From assembly GCA_049999765.1 (NCBI GenBank), contig JBNGIQ010009429.1:152590-209764 (forward strand): a DNA stretch of 57,175 bases, given 5' to 3'. Positions 12,665 to 25,235 of this stretch are shown in pieces (within the stretch, counting starts at the first letter, position 1; every line of letters starts with the position of its first letter). The notes below the pieces were generated by a model. It made no database searches, was not told the origin of the DNA, and saw only the letters and a program-made list of their open reading frames with translations. A program made the position numbers and the translations under genes. This DNA is from Phaeoceros laevis (Eukaryota > Anthocerotophyta > Anthocerotopsida > Notothyladales).

Positions 12665-14182
12665 TCACGACTGCTTTAAAATAGCTCCAGTGACACCCCG
12701 AGTTCTGCCACCAGAGAGAGAACTGGACATCATCTGGTATGTGGATTGGATCCAACGCTGTGCCAACAGCATGGCCAAGACTGTGGCCTCAGCCGTCTTC
12801 TCCTTGATGGCCAGCATGACTGCGGCAGATAACACTGTCTTCAATATCTGCGCGTTCAAGCCCTTGTAGAATCCCAAGGCACCCTCCGTCTTCCAAATTA
12901 TCCACATTGCATGCACCATGGACTTTGGAGGCCGCGGATGCCCTACAGAGCCATGTTGTATGCTAGGCGGGTTCTGCCCTGCTTGAATCAGCACTTTACA
13001 CCTGAACAGCAGGTGCACCCAGTCGGACAACGTTATTTTCAGCTCTTCCATCACGTTACAATACCCAGGACTCGCATTTGCTTGCCCAGCCAACAAAGGA
13101 GCAAGTCAGGGAGAACAAGAGGCGGACCACTCAAAGCAAACGAGAAGTAGGAACAGCTACCTGATCGCTGGGTATGTCAAAATGGTGGCAACTGTCTTGG
13201 AAAAGGCTCCAAGGAAAAATGCTGCAGCCATCGACAAGGAAGGGCCTGGCCCAATCTCTGCAACAGCGGATTCAACCACACTCTTGGATAGGTGACGGTG
13301 CAGGATCCGGCTCTTGAGCTGCTCGAACGCTGTATACTGCGAGGAAGAGGTCACGACAATCACAGAATATCATCTTCTGCTGGACACCGTAAAGAGCCAA
13401 ATTAGGGCAGGAAAAGTGTGGTCACCTGAATCGCTGGATTCGAAGTCAGAAACAGGGACGCTCCCAGTCCGTCAAAAGCTCCAACGCAATCGCTTGCCAG
13501 TGCGTCCCTCAAGCTTCGTGTGGCCCCAAAGTTGCTGCTCTGAATTTTTGCTGCAGCCGTGTCCAAGGGCTGCACCCGCACATGCAAGCAACCAACCCTA
13601 GCTAGGTCAGCGAAAGCCAACCCTCGTCCCGTCCCTAGGGTGTCCATCGGAAACAGAAGGGAAGCAGCACAGCACACCTGCGTGAGTACGCTAGTCACAG
13701 CTCCTGCACCTGCCGCTACCACCAAGTTGACAGCCGTGCCCAGGGATTTTTTGCCGCTCCTTGCCAGGTAGGCGTGCTTGAAGAAACTGTAGCTGTAGAA
13801 GTAGATGAATTGGGCGATGATGGAGTGGAGAGCCTTGGTGGCCAGGCCCTGGTACAGCGAGCCGAGCTGCCTGGCCTCCACGGCCTCCTTGAGCACATCC
13901 CAGAGCGAGCTGAGCAGAAGCCGCAATTAGTGCTCAGCGATCTGCCACAGCCTCAATTTTAATTCTGAAGCCTGCCCGCAATCCGGTGCCCAAGGGAAGC
14001 AGCAGGGCAGGCGAGAGAGAGAGGAGGCACACTCACTTGTATTTGCGCGACCTCGGGTCCACGGCTTCCACCTGGTACTTGGTCTTCAAGGTGTCCAGCG
14101 GGTAGAGGAGCGCGGTGCTGATGAGCCCTCCCACCGCGCCCGAGGTGGCCTCCGTGAGCGACTTGAAATCGAGGCCTGCCAT
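12665..14182 (-). CDS. PNC: Peroxisomal adenine nucleotide carrier, five exons, 344 aa
   Basis: Mitochondrial-carrier-family protein of the PNC type, which exchanges ATP for AMP/ADP across the peroxisomal membrane to supply acyl-CoA activation for fatty-acid breakdown. Exons: 14182-14037, 13909-13678, 13569-13426, 13336-13161, 13001-12665; all splice sites are GT-AG and in phase. Carrier signatures appear in order: YPLDTLKTK (repeat 1), QPLDTAAAK (repeat 2, across a splice), TYPAIRCKV (repeat 3, across a splice). PNC-specific blocks are GSLYQGLATK, QFIYFYSYSFFK, DGLGASLFLTSNPAIQYTAF and GFYKGLNAQILKTVLS. The first exon starts MAGLDFKSLTEATSGAVGGL, close to Arabidopsis PNC1/2. The tail after the last helix (about 20 residues) is not conserved as far as I recall. 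Its stop lies well clear of the WAP-like gene, also on the minus strand. Confidence 0.94.
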
Positions 14183-14402
14183 CAGCTCCTTCCTGTTGCG
14201 GGATCAGATTCTCCTGTGAGCAATCTTCAGGGATGATGATCACTGGCGGACAGACCTAATACACGGAAATGCGCCTTCCTGCTCGCCACCGCCTGTTGAA
14301 GCATCCTGCCATTCCTTGAACAAATGTTTCCTTTGCCAGGCTCCAAAGACAGACAGAAAGACAATCTTTACTTGCTGGGTAGGGCAATAATCGATACAAT
14401 AA

Positions 14403-17400
14403 CTAATGACGGGTGTTTTTGCCGCCCAGGCGCAGCACAATGTAGAAGCAGAGGCGGAACACGACTCCGAACGCGACTGTGACGCCCAGGCACGCCCACT
14501 TCCCCAGCTGCGTCACGTACTGGTTCTGCAGCACGACGCTGCCGTCGGTGACGCAGGAGGAGACGTTGAGGTTCTTGTAAGGCGACGAGTTCGGCAGGGT
14601 GTCGCTCAACACCGCCAGCATGTCGGCGACGGTGGAAGTGGGCAGCCCCGCCAGCGGCGTGCCGTACAGGATCTGCGCGCCGGTCTCGAAGCAGGCGCCG
14701 GAGCCGGTGCCGCCCCCGCCGCGCCGGAACTCGTTGATCAGGACGGCCTCGTAAGGGTACTTGATGATGGACAGGTAGTGGAACCAGATCCAGTAGTGCG
14801 GGATGCGGTTGCGCGCGATGAAGAAGCCGCTGAGCAGCAGGAAGTAGGCGAGCATGGCGACGACGACGGTGTAGCCCAGCATGACGTTGGGCATGACGGC
14901 GCTGAGGAAGGTGACGAAGCTGTTGCCCGCCCAGAAGGAGGCCCAGATGATGAGGAAGAAGAAGAAGAAGCCCTCGCCGCCGCCCGACAGCCCCACCGCC
15001 CACCAGATGACCACGGCGAAGGCGATGGAGAGCAGCGCCAGGAAGGGGATGTAGATGATGGCGTTGGCCAGGACGTACGAGGACTTGCGGTACGCGTTGT
15101 GCGCCGTCTCGCGCATGAAGATGTAGCGCTCCTGCAGGAAGACGGGCAGCGCGTCGGCGCAGGTGTAGTAGGTGGTGGACATGGCGAAGGCGAAGAAGCC
15201 CAGGCGCTCCTGCACACCCTTGGGGCTGTGGTCCAGCCCCCAGAAGATGGTGGCCAGCAGGAAGCCGGTGACGATGACCGTCCCCAGGCGCATGAGGAAG
15301 AGCTCCGGGGTGCGGCTGATGTTGATCACGGTGCGCCGGATGAGCACCGGGATCTCGCTGTACCAGGGGTTGGCGAACTTGACCACCATCGTGTCCTTGT
15401 CGTCTCCGGAGTCGGCATCCTGTCATGCTCAAGATTCTTCTGTCAGTCCTTCAATACTCCAATTCATTCCTTGAACAAACACTGCCCAACTGGTCCGCAA
15501 ACAAACACAGCAGAAGAAGAAGAAGTTGCAACTCACATGATCCTGCTGATGCTGGTTGAGATGGAAGGAGGCCCTGGTGGCCACCAGCTTGCCGCGCGAG
15601 ATGCTGGCGGAGATGGCGCCCCGCACGTCGGTGACGTGGCCCAGGGCGATGCCGGACTTGGACGTCTTCCAGCTGCCGCCGTCGCTCCACGTCTTGTAGA
15701 ACTGGACCAGGGGCTTGATGCCGCCGGGGCTCTGGTGGAGCTCCGCGATGAGGTCCAGGGCGAACTCGGTGCTGTTCTCGTGCGCCGGGATGGACCGCCC
15801 GAAGTCCCTGAAGAAGCCGTCCATGGCGGACGGCGGGCCGCCGTAGATCTTCTGGCCGTGGGCCAGCAGGATGAGGCGGTCCAGGAGGCCCAGGATGCGG
15901 TAGCTCGGCTGGTGGATGGACAGGATGACGATGCTGCCGGTGTGCGCGATGCGCTGCAGCGTGCGGACCACCATGTAGGCCGAGGTGGAGTCCAGGCCCG
16001 ACGTCGGCTCGTCCAGGAACAGCAGCAGCGGGTCGTGGATGATGTCGATGCCGATGGAGACCCGGCGGCGCTCGCCGCCGGACACCCCGCGGTGGCCCTC
16101 GTCGCCGATGATGGTGTTGGCCACGCGCTGCAGCCCCAGCTGCTCCAGCAGGTTGCTCACCCGCGCCTTCTTCTTGGCGCGGCTCTGCGACTGCGGCAGC
16201 CGAACGTCCGCGCTGAACATCAGGGTCTCCTGCACCGTCAGCATCGGGAACAGCAGGTCGTCCTGCATCACGTACGCCGAGATGGAGCGCAGCAGCCGGT
16301 TGCTCACGGCTTCCCCGTTGAGCGTGATGCTGCCCTCCAGGCTCTCGCGCGCGATCCTCTGCGCCAGCGCGTCGATCAGCGTGCTCTTGCCGCTGCCGCT
16401 GGGCCCCATCACGGCCAGTATCTCCCCGTCGCGGGCCTCCCCGGACACCTCCTTGAGCAGCACCTTGCCCCCCTTGCTCTTCTTCCTCCTCCCTTCCTCC
16501 TCCTCCAAACCCTCCTCCACCTGCTGCTGCCTGCTGCTGCCATGCTTCTTCTCCGAAGCGTTCCTCCCCGCGGCGATCCTCGGCGCCGGAACTGGGCTGC
16601 TCTCCCTCTCATCGCCCCTGCACCTCCACGGACGCCACCAGCCGCTGCCATGGCCGCTCGACTGCCGCTTCGTGTGCACCGTGTACGTGATCTCGTGGAA
16701 CTCCAGCACCAGCAGCGGCCTCTGGTCGGCGGTGGCAGCCGCATCCCCTCCCGGCGCCGCCGCCTCGTCGATGTTCACCACCTTGTGCACCGGGACATTG
16801 CTATTCAACGATTCCGGCACCAGCTGCAGCTGCTGCTGGAGCTTCACCAGAACCTCGCCAGCCCTGGGGGACGACACCTGCGCCGCCCCGGAGGAGCTGC
16901 TGCGCCGGGACCTGCTGCTGCTTCTTGCTGCGCCCGCCTCCTGCTTCTTGGCCCTCCTGCTGCTGCTGTGATGCCCATGGCCGGACCCCGACAGCAGGCT
17001 ACTCCTGCCCTTGCTGGAAGCCGTCTCCCGGAAGTAGGCCGGGCTCGCCTGGTCCTGCAACAGACTCCCGAACGCCGGCCCGGGCACAATCTCCGCGCTC
17101 TCCGCGTCCGACAGCGCTAGCCTCTCGTCCAGAAAGTCGTCGTCGTCGTCCTGGTCGTAGTAGGAGGTGGCAGAGCTGACGCTGCGGGGCGTGCCATGCC
17201 CCGATCTCGTCATCTCCGCGCCCGCCGGAGGCCAAATGCGGGTGCTCCCAGGCAGGTAGACCGCTCCACCCTGAACAACCTGCTGCTGCTGCTCTTCCTC
17301 CTCCTCGACAACACGAGATATCTCAGGAAAATGGTCGCTGGCGGTGGCAGCGGCAAAGCTGACTTGAGGCGAACTGGGCCTGGAAGCTGAAGGCGGCCCT

Positions 17401-17633
17401 GACGATGAGGACGCTGTTCCGGAAGATGGCGAAGCTGAGCCGCCGGACAGAGAAGCCCGCCTGCCAGGCCCGAACCGGCTCGGCCCAGCAACAGGGAGAC
17501 TGCCTCTCCTCTGCGGGGGAAGGCCGGCGGCGTCGGCGCCAGCGCCTGCGAGCGACGCCCTCCTGGAGCTTGCCAGGCTCCCAGACTTGAAACCCTGTCC
17601 AAATTCCTTCTTCTCCACCACCACCACCACCAC
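14403..17633 (-). CDS. ABCG half-size transporter (suberin/sporopollenin-clade type), two exons
   Basis: Half-size ABC transporter of subfamily G, plasma-membrane exporter of the clade holding AtABCG1/2/6/16/20 (cutin, suberin, pollen-wall precursors). Coding: 17633 or inside, to 15537, then 15419-14403. ATPase domain: Walker [11 protein letters not shown]-loop [10 protein letters not shown], signature [12 protein letters not shown], Walker [15 protein letters not shown]-loop SIHQPS. Membrane domain: six helices, with the clade's long extracellular loop before the last helix ([23 protein letters not shown]) and the ending GGKNTRH. The N-terminal 250-300 residues are Ser/Gly/Arg-rich, with acidic and poly-Gln runs. 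The start is unresolved: upstream of the frame lies a TGA, the frame opens with GTG repeats, and the first in-frame ATG is at 17213 (giving 897 aa). A missed 5' exon or assembly error is possible. Third-codon positions are strongly GC. Confidence 0.92.
17615..17632. repeat. (CAC)n trinucleotide run
   Basis: Six CAC units (GTG on the minus strand) at the 5' edge of the ABCG open frame. They read as poly-Val if translated. Such runs are prone to length errors, which bears on the unresolved start of this gene. Confidence 0.7.
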
Positions 17634-17639
17634 ACAATC

Positions 17640-19998
17640 TCAAGAAGGAGGTGGAGCAGCGCTAGCAGCAGACGAGAAACCTTCCCGACTCCCGAGCTCT
17701 CTCACTCGCATCTGCATTTCCAAGAGCAGGCGCGCGTGCACTACTCATCCATTCCTAGCGAGCCATGCCTGCCATCTCACCACCACAGCCAGCGGCCTCG
17801 CGCAGAGCTCCATCAAGAGCCGAGCCGAGGCGAGCCGCCGAGCTTCCCAGAAGGGGAGCGTCTCATCCACTGGGAGGCTGGGAGCGCCAAGAGGTGGCTG
17901 GCTGACGGGGAGAGGAGCGGCCCAGCCTAGCCTAGCCGGACCAGTTTGGGGCAGTTCAGTTGAGGACAGCGTCACGGGGAATGGGAAGGCAGGCAGAAGT
18001 GGAAGTAGGGAGGGAGGAAGGAAGGAAGAAGGCCCCCGCTCGCCCGCCCACCCGCCTCCGGAGGCTGCTTTGCCTTCCCCAGCACCGGACTAACCGTAAC
18101 CGACGCCAGCAGACCGGGCTCCCTTCCTTACGGTTGGTAGTAGGTGAGGTTTTTGCTTTACCACCCTCCGAGTCCGCAGCTAATCCCCTCTCAAAGCCTG
18201 CTAAACCGTCATCCCGATTTCACGTGCAGCTCACGTACCACTAATGCATCCTCGCCCATGGCCCTCATGACAGCCACTCTTGTCCTGCTGCTTACTCTTC
18301 GTGTTACTGGAAACCTGCTGATGGATCATTCTTTTGGTGAGTGTCCAGAGCTCCTGCTGGGAGACCCTCTTGAAAGCACATGAGCAATCTGCCAGGTGAC
18401 TGTCGCGCCGCAATTCCAGTGACAATATCTGAGGAATACTGGGGGTGCCGCAGAGAGAAAGATCACACTTGAGTGAGGAGCTAGCTTGAGGGGCTGACCA
18501 GTACAAGCAAGTCATCGCACTAACCCAGAGTTGGTGTGAAAGCAGCGGCAATGCCCCACACCGGACGGATAACCGCCTACAGAGGATAGGGAGGATGATT
18601 CCTCTGAAGTTGCTTACGCTAGCTTGCCCTTGTCCCACAGATACTCATGGTTGCAGTTGTTGCTCAGTCCAAGAGAACGCCCATCCAGGGTGGCATTGAC
18701 TAGAGAGCACCAGGATTGAGGGCCCTTTACCACTAGTGAGGTCCTGCTCGGGCGAGGTGAGCTCTTCGTTCCTTTCTTCCCTCGTGACACGACCGTTAGG
18801 GCGGGCGTCCGTTGCCGCTGCCCTGCTCCCTGCTTCTGCCAACCAGGTGCCTAATACTCCCTTCCAGATGGAGGGGACTGGTGGTTGAGAGTTCCCAGTC
18901 CCCGTATTGCAACGCCAAAAGGATGGAGGCCGATGGATGGGACGGACACACACTTGGTGTACCCCACCTCGTCCTTGAGAAGCGAGGCATCCTCTGCCTT
19001 CAATGACTGTTTGTGACTGGTAGATGTCCCTGCCTGCTTATCTCCCACAACCTTCGCACCTTTCCCAACCGCATAGGCACTTTCCGGACACAACCTGTCG
19101 TTGTAGGCCACCACTGCCTAATGAATGCGGGCGGTTCTTGGCCAGGACAAGATAGAGCTATCATTGACACATGCACCTGCTCAGCTATGCCCAGTGTTTT
19201 CTGTCGTCTGTCTCGCACCTCCTTCCCAAATAAGGTTTGCTAGAAGAAATAGTAGAGATGGTCTAGGCCTGATTAATAACTGTTGAGAGTGAGAAACTCG
19301 CCTTTCCTTGGCCCAGAGAAGCAAACGGCCGGCTGATGCTCCCACCATGCTGGTATCAGAGTGACGTCGACCACTTCCACAATCTGGTAGGCTGTTTGTT
19401 CTGGATGACAGCTAGCATATGTGGGGCCTCCCTTAGACGATCCGCTATCACATGCATCACATCACACAGTTGGAGGGTGCTCATCTCGTATCTAGCTTGC
19501 ACACCACAAAGTAACAATATGCAGTATAGAACTGGGAGCAAGGGCACTTGTTGCGAACTGGAGCCTCCAGGAGAAGAAACTGCTCGGTCTTGAGCATGCT
19601 CTGAAATCCCCTTCCAGAGAAAGCAATGCTTGCTCAGGTGTGGTGCCACGCATTTCTAAATGAGAAACCCTTCCAATCGAGCATACGGCAAAGCGGGAAT
19701 GAGTGTGCAAGGACTTCACTTTCCCCTTACCTGCAGGTTTTGACAGATGGTTCAGTCACCGAGGTCAAGACTGACATTCTTAAGATGTGGTATAGTGGAG
19801 CTGCATTACATCAAACTAGGAGTTCGCTCATGGTTAAGCGTATGAACTTACAGGTCAGTCTACATTGACCTGTCAATCCACTGCTATTGCCTTGAAATGG
19901 TGAGCGAGCACCGTACTTAAGCCTGCGTCGCATACAGTGCAGGACAAAGATCCTTCACACCTGAAATCAGCAACCAAAAGAGGTAAAATCCCAAGGTG
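17640..19998. other. 2.4 kb GC-rich spacer, no recognisable gene
   Basis: The left end is the upstream region of the ABCG gene; it includes a short minus-strand upstream ATG frame (start near 17722) that stops before the main frame. From 18.2 to 20.0 kb there are only short open frames on both strands without family signatures. Confidence 0.35.
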
Positions 19999-20421
19999 TT
20001 ACGTGTCTTCATTCCAAAACAAGAATTTGGAACAAGCAACGCCAGTCAAGATCACCTTCTTAGCTGCTACGCCTGTCACCAAATTCCTCACAGCGACCGC
20101 AGTTGCACTGACGCCTGCGCATGAATGCAACCAAGATTAACTCACACGACCTCGGAGATTTGTCTCGCAGGGGGGAATGGCATTGAACAGCTCGACCTAA
20201 CCCTGCTCAGCTGCGAATTGAACCACTTACTTACATTTGAATCCGAAGTCCGCTACCATGCACATCGGGCAGCCAAGGGTTGTATCGAACTTCACATTTG
20301 CCCAAGGTGAGTCCGAATTTGCAGACGCCTTCTGCGACTCCAACGTCTCCCGATCGCTTTCGAGCAGGGGTTCCTCGTGACTCTTGGCTGCCTCGAGGAT
20401 TGGTTCTACTGCTGATGCCAT
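19999..20421 (-). CDS. Small two-exon hypothetical protein, about 100 aa
   Basis: Predicted from structure only. Exon 1, 20421-20235, starts MASAVEPILEAAKSHEEPLL and ends at a strong GTAAGTAAG donor; exon 2, 20114-19999, follows a GCGCAG acceptor in phase and reads VSATAVAVRNLVTGVAAKK before a stop. The acidic N-terminal half is followed by three cysteines (CPMC, then C) and a mildly hydrophobic C-terminal half. I do not recognise the family. A second acceptor downstream would end the protein a few residues earlier. It could be a fragment of a longer gene or a chance frame. Confidence 0.35.
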
Positions 20422-21020
20422 TGCAGTGCCTGCAAAAACACCGTAGACAGAGTTGCATTAAGGATTTCGCCGGGCAGAAAATCGCATAGGTCAGGCCCGG
20501 ATCCGGACACATACATGTACTGTAGTAACTGTACTGTAGTAAATCTCTCGAAGAACTTTGTTGTCTTCCTCTCGGGCGTGTTACTGGCACTTACTGCCGA
20601 GGGTTTTCAAATGAGCCAATATATGTAAAGCAATTGTCGAAGTGAGCAATACTGTACATGTAAAGCAAGTTTCAAAACACCTAGTATCGCGGGGCTGGTC
20701 CGAGTCCGTCCGACCTTCTTCACCTTCCCATCCAATCCACAGTCTCTTCAAATTTTGCTACGGTACGTGCACCTGCTGTTGGCACCACTGCGGTCAATGT
20801 CAGGGGAACCCCTATGCGTTCGCAAGCACCGGCACCCGCTACGTCCTAAAGAGACAACCGTTGCCGGCTCTTCCACCCAGCTGTAGAAATGTAGCAATCT
20901 GCACATTTTTGTAGACAGGGGGAGCTAGACTCTGGCAAGAATGCTACATTCCGTGAGGCAGGTGCAACACTTTTTTTGGAGCTTTGCTTCTGTCTGCGAC
21001 TGAGGAAGTTATCGGCCAAC

Positions 21021-24000
21021 ATGGGAAGGCATCTGCTGGTTGTACTATTACTGGCTCTGGTCTTCTCGCTTGCTGCGGGCTCAATTACTCCTACTGGCGT
21101 CAGTCCCGAGGGTACGTCTACAGCTCCGGTTCTTCGGGGCCTCGTGCTTCTTCTTCTTCTCCCTCTTCTTCTTGTTTGAGTAGCAAGGAAAACTGACTGT
21201 GCAATTTGAAATGTGGGCATGTGAAGTGAATTTCAACCTGCCTCCGAGGGGGCGTATTTTTCTGATCTCCTTAATGTTTGCATGGGTTGAGCTGTTGCAG
21301 TTAATGCTCTAATCACCATGAAGTACGACCTCGATGATCCAGGAGATGCTCTTGCATCCTGGGATAAGCATGCCATCGATCCATGCCGCTTTATTCACAT
21401 AACCTGTTCGAATCAGTTCTATGTCGTTAGGATGTAAGCACTTTATGCAAATATTTCATACATCTGCCTCCATTAAGCTGGTGATTCCCATTTGTTCTCA
21501 GAGATCTGATTCGTATCCTGCATTTTTCCATGTGAAACCTGCAGTGATCTGTCAAGTGCAAGGTTGACCGGCACGCTTTCACCAGCAATTGGAAGTCTTC
21601 CCCACCTTGAACATTTGTATGTGGTCTATTCTGGCCTTTTTCCTGGTCATATTAGGACTGAGGAGACCAGGTGGAAGTCATGATGTATTGACGTCCAGTT
21701 TCCTAATTTGTTATTGCCTTTGCTTGCTTTTAGGGTGATGCCAAATAACTTTCTACATGGAACACTTCCGGTGGAAATTGGAAGCCTTTTGAACATTGTG
21801 ACTCTGGATCTTGCGAACAATAGGTTCAACGGAACAATCCCATCAACAATCCAACAGTTGCAGAACCTTGTCTACCTGTAAGATATTCATCTCTGCTTGG
21901 ACAAGGAAACACATCACATTCTCCAGTTGAATGTTAAGGACCCTCTGTCGTCTCTGCCATCCTGTTGTGATTGTCTAGCTATTCCTTTGCTACTAAGAGT
22001 TTGCAATTCAAGTTGGTTCCTTGTTTAATACTTTCTTTCGTGTTCCCTTGGTTTGTGCAGACGTTTGAACAACAATCTTCTTTCTGGAAGCTTCCCTGCT
22101 TTCCTGTCAAACATGTCCCGACTGCAATCATTGTATTCAATTCAATCTCATCTTCTTAAATCAGTCTCATCCTTTTCATAAAGCCTGTTTGTGATGTTGT
22201 GCTTTCAGGCTGTTTGAACTGACGGACTCACTACCTTGTCGACAGGGACCTATCTGATAATAATCTGAGTCCTCCTGTTCCCAATGTATCAGCACCGAAT
22301 TTCAAGTAGGTCATCCTTGTCTCAGTCCTGAGACAAATGACAATTTCTTCAAAAACGTCGCTTGGATGTTGGTTGAACAGCCACTGAGCATCTTGATGCC
22401 GCAGCATAACAGGCAATCCGCTACTCTGTGAATCTGGACCAGCACGAGGTTGCCCTCTTGTTCCTCAGCAAATGCCTCTGACCGGCAGCCCTACAATCAG
22501 TATGTCCCCTACACATTATCTCCCTAGAGTTACAAAGCTCTTCAAAGGTCCCTGGTAAGAGCTGCTTTTTCCTGCCACCTAAATCTTTATGCGTCACCCG
22601 TTTTCACTGTACAGGCGAAGGGTATCGAGTATCTCACAAGCCAAATGTTTGGTTCTTGGCTTGTGGTTTGTTAGGCGCTGGAGTTGTACTGTTTGCTCTA
22701 ACCCTAGGACTGTACTCGTGGAAGCAGCGGCGGAACAGGCAGCTCTTCTTTGACGTTCATGGTATGCACACTTGTTGGTTCTTGTGGCTCCTACATGTAT
22801 TCTCTTCAGTCCAGAATATATATTTCTGCTTGCCAACTGGCCGGCCGCTAACTGCTTGGTGCCTCACAGCTCAGGGTCCAGATGCCCCACTTGGCCAACT
22901 AAAGAAGTTCACCCTGAAAGAGCTACTAGCAGCAACAGATAACTTTGATAGCAAAAATGTCCTTGGGAAAGGAGGATTCGGCCATGTCTACAAAGGCTGT
23001 CTACCTGACGGCTCGGCAATTGCTGTTAAACGTTTGAAAGATGCCAGTATTGCTGGTGGTGAACTCCAGTTTCAGATGGAGGTCGAGATGATTAGTATGG
23101 CTGTACATCGGAACTTGCTGCGGTTGTGGGGCTTTTGTATGACTCCTACAGAGCGCCTGCTTGTCTATCCATATATGTCCAACGGAAGTGTAGCATCTCG
23201 GCTTCATGGTAAGTTGCCATGAACTCAAGGTTGTAAGCTGATGCAATCTTCCTAGGCAAGACTAGCTGGTGCTCCGTCAGATCCAACAGCCAGGATCATC
23301 AACAGGGGTAAGGCAATACAAAATGTCAAGGCAGCTCTTGGCAGGAAGTCGCTTATGAACGGCTAATATGAGTGTTTCGTGTGCACAGGAAGTAAACCTG
23401 TACTAGACTGGACAACTCGTAAGCGAATTGCAATAGGAGCTGCCCGAGGTCTTCTTTATCTTCACGAACACTGTGACCCGAAGATTATACATCGAGATGT
23501 GAAGGCCGCAAACATCCTTCTGGATGAAGGCTTTGAAGCGGTTGTAGGGGATTTTGGATTGGCCAAGCTCTTGGATCATGAAGACTCACATATTACAACT
23601 GCTGTCCGCGGGACTGTGGGGCACATCGCTCCTGAATACCTGTCAACTGGCCAGTCCTCAGATAAGACTGATGTGTTCGGATACGGAATCCTGTTACTGG
23701 AGCTGATCACTGGAGAGCGAGCATTTGATTTTGGTCGTATTAAGCAGAGCAAAGACGTCATGCTCATAGACTGGGTAAGTTGGGTACAGACAACTGGTTG
23801 TACTGTGAAGTTGCATTTGTTTCTTGCCTTCCGAATGGGCATGAACTGTGTGCATTCCCTGTGCAGGTCAAAACTCTTCACCTCGAAAAAAGACTGGAAT
23901 GCTTAGCCGATCCTCGACTGAAAACGGACTTCAACGCATTTGAGCTCGAAGAAATGGTCCAGGTGGCTCTGCTCTGCACACAATCCTCACCCCTGGACAG

Positions 24001-24184
24001 GCCTACTATGGCTGTGGTGGTACGGATGCTCGAAGGAGATGGTCTAGCTGAACGCTGGGAAGAGTGGCAGAAAGTCGAGCTGAGGCGTAGCGAGGAGGCT
24101 CGTCTTCTTCCACGCCGGTATGATCGGTTACTGGAAGACTCTTCCTTTGATGTCGAAGCGGTTGAGCTCTCAGGTCCCAGGTGA
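21021..24184 (+). CDS. SERK-like LRR receptor kinase, eleven exons, 618 aa
   Basis: Co-receptor kinase of LRR subfamily II (SERK/BAK1 group), a plasma-membrane partner of ligand-binding LRR kinases in hormone, development and immunity signalling. Exons: 21021-21111, 21301-21433, 21545-21616, 21734-21877, 22061-22132, 22246-22305, 22405-22499, 22615-22761, 22870-23208, 23389-23774, 23867-24184; all in phase. Order: signal peptide ([20 protein letters not shown]), N-cap with the [10 protein letters not shown] pair, LRRs carried on 72-base or double exons as in SERK genes, a Pro/Ser-containing outer stretch with two cysteines, one membrane helix ([20 protein letters not shown]), kinase. Kinase motifs are complete: [47 protein letters not shown]. 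The tail ends VELSGPR, the SERK signature. Length and exon pattern match Arabidopsis SERK1 (625 aa). It should be catalytically active. Confidence 0.95.
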
Positions 24185-25235
24185 CTGGAGTCAAAGGTCT
24201 CATGAGGATCGAAGGCAAATGCTCGTTAGGCAGGCCCTTTTTGTTTCTTACACTCAGCCTGGCCGCTGTGGTTGGTCACTTTGTTCTGATCAGGTAACAT
24301 CGGTACTCCAGGTAACTTGGAAAAATTGTCTAATTTTGCCTTTTTCCGTTGGGGCACCAAACTGAGATGGTTGAATTGTTGAGATGGGCAAAGACAGAAA
24401 CTTGGCAATGCCAAGATAAGCATCTAGCTGAATGCGTGCCTGGTCTTATCCCCTTTCTTGCACAGTGACAACCCTGCTGTCCCACTACATGATGAATGTA
24501 AAGAAGAGGCCCACAGCTTGATGAGGTGGTCATAATCCAGCTGGATGAGGTGGTCAAACCTAGACTGAGAAAGCCCCGGTCTAACCTAGGTTCCATGCTG
24601 GACCCAACCCTAGACTTTAATTCATCAGACCTTAAAATCCACAAGGTCTGAAGTCGCGCCACATGATTAAAAGGATGGACTTTCCTATGTCAGTTGGATA
24701 GAGCTCGATCCTCGATCGAGTAGTCTAAAAAAGTATTAAATTTAAAAAGATGGAGGTCAGCTGTTGCACAAGTGACAAGACACATGTAATGTCCTCATTT
24801 CCGGTCCTTCAGAGTTAATGTCCCAACGGGTCACATATGTTGAGTTTTGTCCTTGACCACGTTTTTTTTTAACACAACTACAAACCACATGTTCAATATG
24901 TTTAAATTGATTAAAATTTTATACTATTAGATGGAACACAAGTTACGCAACTACCTGTTCAAGTTTTCTAAGATTTATTAAGATTTGATATTATTGGATA
25001 GAGCACATTGAGTACATTAGCTGCTATCAAGTTTAAAGTTTTATATATTTAACATTAAACTTATAATCCAAGGTCTGTCACCATAGTTTGGTGGGAACTT
25101 CTAAATCAACAAGTGATGAGCAGTCAATGCTTACCCATCTCTACTTGCTGATCATCAGACATCGCCCGCAGTTGTTTCAGGTGCCATGCAACGTTGACGC
25201 ACCAAGCAGGTCGTTTATTGGTGCGTGGAGAGCCA
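24185..25235. other. AT-rich spacer between the 3' ends of the SERK-like and PPR genes
   Basis: The two genes converge here, so this stretch holds both 3' ends. No gene is seen. From 24.65 kb it becomes clearly AT-rich and contains the degenerate tandem repeat listed separately. Confidence 0.5.
24874..25065. repeat. Degenerate AT-rich tandem repeat, period about 73 bases
   Basis: Two units align by eye, starting at CAACTAC (24875 and 24948) and passing through TGTTCAA, then TTATTAAGATTT-like and GATgGAaCACA-like segments. A third, poorer partial unit follows from about 25017. It could be remains of a satellite or a transposon end. Confidence 0.45.

Noticed and set aside
14406-17120. A 904-codon plus-strand open frame opposite the ABCG gene
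   Set aside because: It is the antisense shadow of a gene with very GC-rich third positions, which removes stops on the other strand. Its translation is low-complexity and the minus strand carries all ABC transporter motifs.
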